Assembly: GCA_025201865.1 (NCBI GenBank)
Contig: MU602966.1
Span: 17,194-29,387, forward strand
Reading direction: 5' to 3'
Origin: Ramicandelaber brevisporus
Taxonomy: Eukaryota; Kickxellomycota; Ramicandelaberales; Ramicandelaberaceae
Length of the DNA stretch: 12,194 nt
Shown here: one piece after another, positions 6,484 to 12,194 of the stretch
How positions within the stretch are numbered: position 1 is the stretch's first letter
How the letters are laid out: each line of letters opens with the position of its first letter
The notes under the pieces: generated by a model
What the model was told of the DNA's origin: nothing
Databases searched by the model: none
What the model saw: the letters and a program-made list of their open reading frames with translations, nothing else
Position numbers and translations under genes: made by a program

Positions 6484-8535
6484 TTAATCACTGTATTCAC
6501 TCAACACTAATTCGTCGCCATCATCCTCTTCACACTCGCTATTATATTGATTTGTCGAGTTATTTGGCTCGACAATGTCGTCAGTGGCAGTGTCCAACCG
6601 GGTAATGAAAAAGCCTGAAGATTGTGTTTTCGCATAAAGCAACCGCAATACAAGTGCAGGAGCTGTTGACGTTTTTTCGTTTTTATGATGGTTTATTTTA
6701 TGATCACATTTGCTCTGAACCACGTAACAACAATAGCCACAATTGGCTACAACACACAGCCAACCTTTGACAATGTCTGGATGCCGCTGCAATTGACTCG
6801 GTTCACGAATTGCTGATGCGAGATATGAGTTGCTAGTGTGTTGATTAACATTAGGATTGATACCGGCGGTTACTGCACTCTCTGGCAGAGCAGAGATGTC
6901 AATCGACTTCTCGCCATATCCATGTTTCTGTTGCAAGTGTGCGAGAAGGTATTCTGGCACCAATCGACACAAGTAACAAATAAACAATCCAGTCGTAGAA
7001 TGATAGCCACATCTGATACTGCCAACATAAAAGTCATACACATTTAAATAACGAATAATAGGCTGTCTCTTCTTGATATTTTGCTGGCGTTGCTGTTGAT
7101 TATCGTCGTCTGCATCAATAGCTCGTTTTTGCCTCATCGATGTGCTATGAGCGCTTAGAATATGGTAGCGAGTAGCATCAACTGTTTTGCATGTTGTCTC
7201 ACATTCTGGAACTGGACATGTCCATCGATCATCTAAAGACAGTCGAGTAAGATTGAAGACCGTACCACGCACATTCATCACATCTTCAAGTTTGTGTTCG
7301 CGGCGATGGTTGCTAAGTCGAGTATGAGAGTTGAAGAAACATCCGCAATTGGGATACTCGCACTTCCACTGTTGCTTCTGACCGGATGCTTCCATGGTAT
7401 CATTCTGACCAACACCAGCTTCATTCTCATCTTGAGGGTTCATTCTTTTGTAACTATAGTCTAGTTTGTGCCAATTTAACTTGTTACTGCTGGTCGTTAC
7501 AGCGCCACTTGCTTGGTCAATGCGAGTAATGAGAAAGAACGAAGATCGTGTTTTTGATGCACAAAGCCTCAATACTAGTGCCGGAACTGTCAATAGTTGT
7601 TCATCTTTGTGCATAGCGTGCTTGTGATCATTCTTACTCTGAGTTGTATGGCCACAATGTCCACAGTCTGAAGTAACACAGAGCCAGCCATGAATTATAT
7701 CTCGATGCTGCAGTTGACTTGATTGACTAATTGCGGATGCGAGATGCGGATTGCTGGTGTGCTGGTTAACATTGGGATCGGCACTTGCATTTACTGCACT
7801 CTCCGGTATAAACTCATTATGAATTGATTTCTCATCAAATCCATGTTTCTGCTGCAAATGAGTTGGCAGACATTCTGGCACCAATCGACATTCGTGACAA
7901 AAGAACACTCCAATACCATTCTGATAGCCACATCGAACTCCATTCACATAAAAGTTATCTACATCATGAAAATACAGATTGATCCTACTTCTCTTTGCCA
8001 GTGGTTGCCGATGATGTTGCTTTTTCGCCATATTACAATGATTTGCTCGTATATGACCGCTTGCACTAATCACCGTTTTGAATGTTGATGTACAAACCGG
8101 AACTGGACATGGCCATCGATCGTCTAATGAATGCCGAGTCAGAGTGTAAGTATTTCTATACATGTACAGTTCGACTTGGAGATTATGCTCATATTGATGT
8201 CTATTCAGATCGCCGGTTGAATTGAATCTACGACCGCATCCAATATATTCGCAGATGAGTTGTCGCTTTCTCTTGGGAGTTATTGTGAACTGGTTCTGGT
8301 CATCATCATCGTCATCGTCGTCATCGTCGCTCTCCGATTTTATGATGTCTTGTTCGTCGTCCTCGCAGTCAGCATCCGAGTCAGGCTCGACTTTGGTATC
8401 AATGTCTGAAGTGTGTTGCTTGAGTTTGATATCAGCTGTTGAGAGACTCGGCTCGAGCTTGACTTTCACGTCGTTGACTGTTGCTGCTGTTGCTGCTGCT
8501 GTTATTGGCTCTGTCTTGATCTTCACGGTCGACAT
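6484..8535 (-). CDS. Zinc-finger protein with a duplicated four-finger (C2H2/OrsD-like) module
   Basis: A 683-residue, probably nuclear protein. The N-terminal 80 residues are disordered, with SUMO-type motifs (IKTEP, VKLEP, IKSE) and ten Asp (70-79), then a basic PKRKRQ. The rest is two copies of one module. Copy A (about 92-342): C95-x4-C100-x12-H113-x3-H117; C143-x4-C148-x12-H161-x4-H166; C213-x2-C216-x9-H226-x4-H231; C286-x4-C291-x12-H304-x4-H309. Copy B (about 389-648): C392/C397/H410/H414, C440/C445/H458/H463, C520/C523/H533/H538, C594/C599/H612/H617, with the same spacings. Every zinc ligand is kept in both. Finger 3 (CRLVPE, HLQQKHG) plus finger 4 (GWLC) resemble the fungal OrsD domain (PF12013); this is inference from memory. 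DNA, RNA or protein binding is possible; the target is unknown. The acidic C-terminus (EEDDGDEL) ends the protein. Codons are less G/C-ending than in the transporter. Confidence 0.85.
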   Translation of the reverse strand: MSTVKIKTEPITAAATAATVNDVKVKLEPSLSTADIKLKQHTSDIDTKVEPDSDADCEDDEQDIIKSESDDDDDDDDDDQNQFTITPKRKRQLICEYIGCGRRFNSTGDLNRHQYEHNLQVELYMYRNTYTLTRHSLDDRWPCPVPVCTSTFKTVISASGHIRANHCNMAKKQHHRQPLAKRSRINLYFHDVDNFYVNGVRCGYQNGIGVFFCHECRLVPECLPTHLQQKHGFDEKSIHNEFIPESAVNASADPNVNQHTSNPHLASAISQSSQLQHRDIIHGWLCVTSDCGHCGHTTQSKNDHKHAMHKDEQLLTVPALVLRLCASKTRSSFFLITRIDQASGAVTTSSNKLNWHKLDYSYKRMNPQDENEAGVGQNDTMEASGQKQQWKCEYPNCGCFFNSHTRLSNHRREHKLEDVMNVRGTVFNLTRLSLDDRWTCPVPECETTCKTVDATRYHILSAHSTSMRQKRAIDADDDNQQQRQQNIKKRQPIIRYLNVYDFYVGSIRCGYHSTTGLFICYLCRLVPEYLLAHLQQKHGYGEKSIDISALPESAVTAGINPNVNQHTSNSYLASAIREPSQLQRHPDIVKGWLCVVANCGYCCYVVQSKCDHKINHHKNEKTSTAPALVLRLLYAKTQSSGFFITRLDTATDDIVEPNNSTNQYNSECEEDDGDELVLSEYSD
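6592..7371 (-). repeat. Module copy B of the double zinc-finger gene
   Basis: Second copy of the intragenic duplication (protein residues about 389-648). It shares long DNA stretches with copy A, for example CATTCTGGCACCAATCGACA around finger 3 on the plus strand. Both copies keep the PESAV...NPNVNQHTSN...LASAI linker between fingers 3 and 4. Conservation of a linker as well as the fingers indicates a folded unit and a fairly recent duplication. Confidence 0.85.
7510..8262 (-). repeat. Module copy A of the double zinc-finger gene
   Basis: First copy of the intragenic duplication (protein residues about 92-342). Equivalent Cys residues in the two copies are offset by 297 residues in fingers 1 and 2, and by 307-308 in fingers 3 and 4. 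The difference is a longer, Gln-rich linker after finger 2 in copy B. The two copies are separated by about 45 residues of hydrophilic linker. Confidence 0.85.
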
Positions 8536-8821
8536 AACTGGCTGTCTGCTGGGTAGATCAACTGTTGCTGTTGCTGTTCTGTTCTGTTACTGCTGTTGTT
8601 GGTAGTGGTCAATCTTCAGTCGAGTAGTAGTTGAGATCAGAGAGAGCAAACCAGTCACCTCCTTTGTAACAGCAAACAAAACAAACGCGGATAAAATCGA
8701 CTCAAATCGACTTCATCCATCCGCATTGTTTCGAAGCAACACTGGGTGACAGCAAACACTCTCTTTATTAGCCATGTAGCTATGAAGATGTGGAAGAACA
8801 GTTCATGAGGTATTGAAGTGT
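8536..8821 (-). promoter_or_regulatory. Short promoter/leader of the double zinc-finger gene
   Basis: The 286 bases between the F-box stop and the zinc-finger ATG must hold the F-box 3' UTR and the zinc-finger promoter. On the sense strand the leader (8600-8562) is rich in CAA/CAG/AACAG units, an unstructured type of 5' UTR. A palindromic-looking pair TCGACT/AGTCGA around 8698-8711 is present. No TATA box is obvious. Confidence 0.4.
8764..8769 (-). terminator. Polyadenylation signal AATAAA for the F-box gene
   Basis: Read on the minus strand, GGCTAATAAAGAG lies 52 bases after the F-box stop codon. This is a canonical hexamer at a normal distance and implies a very short 3' UTR. Confidence 0.65.
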
Positions 8822-10435
8822 TTAAAGCCAGCGGTAGAGATTCGGATATTCCTTTTTAATGGCATCCTCGAAAGCCATAGTGCCATAGATTCTGCATGAC
8901 TCGAGATGTGGCAAAGAGGCAATCATCTCAAGCACGAGCTCAGCTGACCAATTGTTATTATTCATTGGCGCGCTGATGGCTAAACGTCTAACACCCACCG
9001 CGGCATTCTCTTTATCAGTCTGCCTCTGCTTCTTGAAGATATCCATGATCAATTCTGGTTCGGCCAAGACACAGCCCCAGAATGCCACATCACGCAGGTT
9101 GGGCAGTGCAAGCAACACTTCAAACAGCCGAGGTGTCAGCCTGAACCTACTAATTGAAACATAAGTCAGCTTGGATGAATGGATATCAACCAAGCTGGAA
9201 GCATGAAGCCAGTCAGAGTCCATCAGAATGGGGAAATCACAACGTAGAGTAAGCGTTGTAATATGCGGAAGATGTCCAGTCACGTGCTCCAACATGAACA
9301 CACAATCACTGTCATTGGTATTATGACATAATCTAGTATTGAGACGCGTCAACAATGGATTGAGCTCGATCAGTGTATCCAGAGTGCTGAGAGTTAATTC
9401 GCTGTGAACGCTGAGATCCTTCAGTTTGGGCCATTTTTGGAGAATTAGCGTAGGGATTGCTGAAACCGCACCTTCTGCAGTTTGATGACGACATGGCTTT
9501 TCAGTGATTTCCATAGACTTCATAACCGGGAACTTGGCCGGTGTAAAATCAGAGTAGTCAAACAAGTGTGGTACTGTACAGCAGATATTAATAAGCAATG
9601 TATTAAGTCGGTCATAAACCAGCGGATCGTTACGTGTGCCAACTGGGCTGAAGATTTGCCGATTGCGGAGAGCCTTGCATCCATGTTCATCTTCTACTTT
9701 CTCGAAAGTTGGAAGACTAGCAAGATATGGTCTGAGAGTCTCCATCTGGGCAGGAGTCGGAGCCGCTACGTCGGGGCATCTGCACGTGTCGATTTGCAAT
9801 TTGATTGGTGGACGAAGTGGTGATAGTATTTGCACAATTGGGCACAAATCATTCCATGAGACCTCTTCCACATCATCATCATCATCATCATCTTCTTCTT
9901 CTTCTTCACTCCTAATGCCAAAGAACATTGTCAATTCTTGCAAACTCTGCTTACTCGGATCACGATGACGAGCCACCACCACTTTGGTTAATGTCTCCAA
10001 ATCAAATGGTGGCGTGTTAGTATCCATTTGAATCTCTAACGACCGCAATCCGTGTAAACCAGCAATGGCATCCATAAATGCTTGTTTATCACAATCTTTC
10101 ATGTCGGGAAGAATGTCAAATCTCATTGATGTAGCATTTGGGAACAGCTGTGCCCAGTTATGCGAGTCGAAGTCTAAATGCAGTTTGCAGAATAGGTCGA
10201 TTGAACGCACTAGATGTCCATAGCGAGCGAAGGCACGGCTGCGGGTAGGTTCAGCGACACGGATGGTTCCATAGCCAATTGTGCGCCAGACACTGCGAGC
10301 GAATATGTCGTGGAAGTCACTGGAGACTGTGAGCAGCTTGACGGCTTCTTTGCCTTCGAAGTACAGCGTTAAGAACTCGAGAAGATCTAGTGGCAGATCA
10401 AACAGCCGGAAGCAGCTCATCGTGGTGACGCTCAT
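8822..10435 (-). CDS. F-box protein with LRR-like repeats
   Basis: A 537-residue protein with an N-terminal F-box at about 10-52 (FRLFDLPLDLLEFL...AVKLLTVSSDFHDIFARSVWRTI). F-boxes bind Skp1 and so link substrates to SCF ubiquitin ligases. The rest is a chain of irregular leucine-rich repeats: LRSLEIQ (130-136), LKDLSVHSELTLSTLDTL (338-355), ITTLTLRC (392-399), LTYVSISRFRLTPRLFEVLL (423-442), LPNLRDVAFWGC (444-455), VRRLAISAP (482-490) and LPHLESCRIYG (508-518), which would bind the substrate. An acidic run (E177-181, D182-188) interrupts the repeats. The ATG at 10435 is the first in frame and directly follows a CAA/CAG-rich leader. No introns are evident. The style matches expanded F-box/LRR families of early-diverging fungi; the substrate is unknown. 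It lies between two genes that share a zinc-finger module, but no functional link can be shown. Confidence 0.85.
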   Translation of the reverse strand: MSVTTMSCFRLFDLPLDLLEFLTLYFEGKEAVKLLTVSSDFHDIFARSVWRTIGYGTIRVAEPTRSRAFARYGHLVRSIDLFCKLHLDFDSHNWAQLFPNATSMRFDILPDMKDCDKQAFMDAIAGLHGLRSLEIQMDTNTPPFDLETLTKVVVARHRDPSKQSLQELTMFFGIRSEEEEEDDDDDDDVEEVSWNDLCPIVQILSPLRPPIKLQIDTCRCPDVAAPTPAQMETLRPYLASLPTFEKVEDEHGCKALRNRQIFSPVGTRNDPLVYDRLNTLLINICCTVPHLFDYSDFTPAKFPVMKSMEITEKPCRHQTAEGAVSAIPTLILQKWPKLKDLSVHSELTLSTLDTLIELNPLLTRLNTRLCHNTNDSDCVFMLEHVTGHLPHITTLTLRCDFPILMDSDWLHASSLVDIHSSKLTYVSISRFRLTPRLFEVLLALPNLRDVAFWGCVLAEPELIMDIFKKQRQTDKENAAVGVRRLAISAPMNNNNWSAELVLEMIASLPHLESCRIYGTMAFEDAIKKEYPNLYRWL

Positions 10436-10851
10436 CTGCTGTTGTTGTTGCTGCTATTTTCAAGGAGTGTATTTTGCGGAGACAATTTCAAGTACTCCGA
10501 ACGATGAGTGTCTATTTTTGGCTTGTAGTTGCTATGATACCATGTATTCAAGATGGCACTGACCTGACAACTGCATCGCTCATATTATACGATCAATAAC
10601 TTTCCAACGAATGGCTGATACTGATGTGCAGTGGGAATTTGCATGTATCGGACATATAAGTGACTGCTTGATTCTTCCCGTCACTTTGTACTCGCAGTCT
10701 TTGTAGCTGAGCTCACTGTTGTTTGTCTTGGTGACATAACGAATACGTACAGCACAAATCGACCTGTCAACTAGTACAAAAAGACACTCTATCATTTACG
10801 TTCTAAAAGTAGTAGTTAATTAAAAGTTAAATGAGAATTATAGCAGTTTGC
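10436..10851. other. Intergenic region between the single zinc-finger gene and the F-box gene
   Basis: It holds the 3' UTR of the zinc-finger gene and the promoter of the F-box gene, both on the minus strand. The last 20 bases before the F-box ATG (10436-10455) are CAA/CAG repeats. A GTATAATATG element near 10582-10591 on the minus strand could be a TATA-like box, about 150 bases upstream of the ATG. A minus-strand open frame of 71 codons with its own ATG lies at 10580-10795; it matches no family. No AATAAA was found after the zinc-finger stop codon. Confidence 0.4.
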
Positions 10852-11955
10852 TTAGTCTTCAAATTTGTAGTACGCACCACCAATGGCTTTTCCGGGCAAT
10901 TTTAGTACCGTAGCATTAATTCTCTTAAACTGCTCACCACGATGACATTCTTGCAGATGCTCTTTGATTTCCGATTCGGAAGTTGCCGCATAAGTACAGC
11001 CAGAGAATGGACAGCAAAAGCCGTTGGCAACATCTGGATATGCAGCCGGCACGAACTCACCATTTCTGGTTTTATAATACATACTCAATTTGTTGTTATC
11101 GACAATTTGATTGCTGTGAATGTCATGGTTGGCTTTAACAGTCTCTGCTGGAAGGTTGATACTGCCGACCACGTCGCTCGACAGTTGGTGCTGCTCCTGC
11201 AAATGAGTGGCAAGTGATAGAGGTACTAGCCGACAATCATTACAGATATATGCACCAGTAATCAAATGGTATAAGCACTGAACACCGCCAACTTCAATTA
11301 TTTTCACAGGATAATTGTCGGCCAATTCAATCTCCCTCGTTTTGTACGTTTGTTCAATATCATGCGATATCAGTTGATCCTGATGCTGATGCTGTTCTTG
11401 ATGCTGCTTTAGCTGCTTTAGCTGTGGAGCTGGGGTTGGTGCCGGTGATGGCGATGTCTGTCCCTCGCTCACATGATTATTTGAGACATGGCTCATAAGC
11501 CTGGAAAGATTATCAAACGGATCCTTCTCGCAATCTTCAAACGGACACGGCCAGTTATCCTCCAGCGATGGCCGCACAAACGTAACCGGAACTCCCTTGC
11601 ACTCCGCTTTGAGATACGTTATATGAGAGTGTTGGTGTTCATAATTCTGGGAATAAGAGTTACTCACATGTCCACATCCAGGATGTTCACAGATGAATGA
11701 ATCGGTAAGCTTCTTCTTCTTCTTGATTGCTCGCTTTCTGGCAGAGAGCACACCAGATGAACGCCGTTCACCGTCGCTGTCTGAATCAAGCCCTTCGCTG
11801 TCGCTGTCGCTCTCTGAACCAAGCAAGTGTTCGAGCTGATCAGAGCGCACATAGAGTGCTGATGAGCGAGGGGGATCTTTTTGGACGAGCTCACCGGCAG
11901 CCTCTAGCATCTGCCGGCGTGTGCTTCGCAGGAAGTGCGTGCGTTTCTGCGACAT
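10852..11955 (-). CDS. Zinc-finger protein with a single four-finger (C2H2/OrsD-like) module
   Basis: A 367-residue, probably nuclear protein related to the double zinc-finger gene at 6484. Its N-terminal part has an acidic Ser/Asp tract (SESDSDSEGLDSDSDGE, 47-63) and a basic run (ARKRAIKKKKK, 72-82; likely NLS). The module follows: C89-x4-C94-x12-H107-x3-H111; C137-x4-C142-x13-H156-x4-H161; C238-x2-C241-x9-H251-x4-H256; C315-x4-C320-x12-H333-x4-H338. Shared landmarks are SLEDNWPCP before finger 2, GGVQCLYH...CRLVP...HLQ around finger 3, and NGF directly before finger 4. A Gln/His-rich linker (178-193) separates fingers 2 and 3. The start at 11955 (MSQKRTHFL, A at -3) is preferred; the frame stays open to an ATG at 12111, but that extension reads as an Asn run and a hydrophobic stretch, unlike the rest. 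The target is unknown. Confidence 0.82.
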   Translation of the reverse strand: MSQKRTHFLRSTRRQMLEAAGELVQKDPPRSSALYVRSDQLEHLLGSESDSDSEGLDSDSDGERRSSGVLSARKRAIKKKKKLTDSFICEHPGCGHVSNSYSQNYEHQHSHITYLKAECKGVPVTFVRPSLEDNWPCPFEDCEKDPFDNLSRLMSHVSNNHVSEGQTSPSPAPTPAPQLKQLKQHQEQHQHQDQLISHDIEQTYKTREIELADNYPVKIIEVGGVQCLYHLITGAYICNDCRLVPLSLATHLQEQHQLSSDVVGSINLPAETVKANHDIHSNQIVDNNKLSMYYKTRNGEFVPAAYPDVANGFCCPFSGCTYAATSESEIKEHLQECHRGEQFKRINATVLKLPGKAIGGAYYKFED

Positions 11956-12194
11956 TGTGCGTGTTGACTGCAATATTCGTGTGGGAATGAGTGTAAACAA
12001 AGCAAGAACACAAGCAATGTGGGTGCATTTCAGGAGAGATGCGTTTACACAGGTTAGCAGTGGATGGATTGATTGGCTGTTATTGTTGTTGTTTTTTTTT
12101 TCAAAGGGCATCACGGGTGGACGGCCTGATTTAACTTATTTAACCCTTATTTAAATGCTGACTTGTATAATACGTTTTTATTTAAATACAATCT
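11956..12194 (-). promoter_or_regulatory. Leader and promoter of the single zinc-finger gene
   Basis: On the minus strand this is a likely 5' UTR with an A/CAA-rich stretch (12101-12077). Farther out it is AT-rich, with TATTTAAATA at 12177-12186 on the minus strand that could act as a TATA-like box. An in-frame ATG at 12111 would add 52 residues if used. The window ends here, so the promoter is incomplete. Confidence 0.35.

Noticed and set aside
10580-10795. A 71-codon minus-strand open frame between the F-box and zinc-finger genes
   Set aside because: It has an ATG but no similarity to any family, and its few Cys and His do not follow the finger spacing of the neighbours. It may be chance.
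11956-12111. N-terminal extension of the single zinc-finger gene to the ATG at 12111
   Set aside because: The added residues are an Asn run and a hydrophobic stretch encoded by A-rich leader-like DNA; the ATG at 11955 has A at -3. It cannot be fully excluded without transcript data.

Overview
The window is nuclear DNA of a eukaryote. The evidence is AATAAA polyadenylation signals, GT-AG introns with CTAAC-type branch points, and eukaryote-only families (Dhh1/DDX6 helicase, MYST acetyltransferase, F-box protein, C2H2 zinc fingers). Compact, almost intron-free genes and an OFA-type MFS transporter suggest a fungus. The style of the F-box/LRR and zinc-finger proteins makes me think of an early-diverging lineage such as Kickxellomycotina/Zoopagomycota, but that is inference.

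Layout. Positions 1-374 (+) hold the 3' end of a Dhh1/DDX6 RNA helicase. The other five genes are all on the minus strand: a MYST histone acetyltransferase (546-2093, with a likely intron ending at its ATG), a 12-TM OFA-family MFS transporter (2388-4088), a 683-residue zinc-finger protein made of two copies of one four-finger module (6484-8535), an F-box/LRR-like protein (8822-10435), and a 367-residue protein with one copy of the same module (10852-11955). The helicase and the acetyltransferase converge, with 171 bp between their stop codons. The 2.4 kb between the transporter and the first zinc-finger gene has no recognisable protein. It is pyrimidine-rich on the transporter's sense strand, carries short tandem repeats, and has splice-like signals that may mark an unannotated spliced transcript.

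The genes fall into two groups. The helicase and transporter are conserved and use mostly G/C-ending codons. The two zinc-finger genes and the F-box gene use many A/T-ending codons and look like members of fast-evolving families. No operon or pathway links them. The most novel item is the recurring module C2H2 - C2H2 - CxxC...HxxxxH - C2H2. Its third finger (C-x2-C-R-L-V-P...H-L-Q-x2-H) resembles the fungal OrsD domain. It occurs three times in this window, twice in one gene and once in another.
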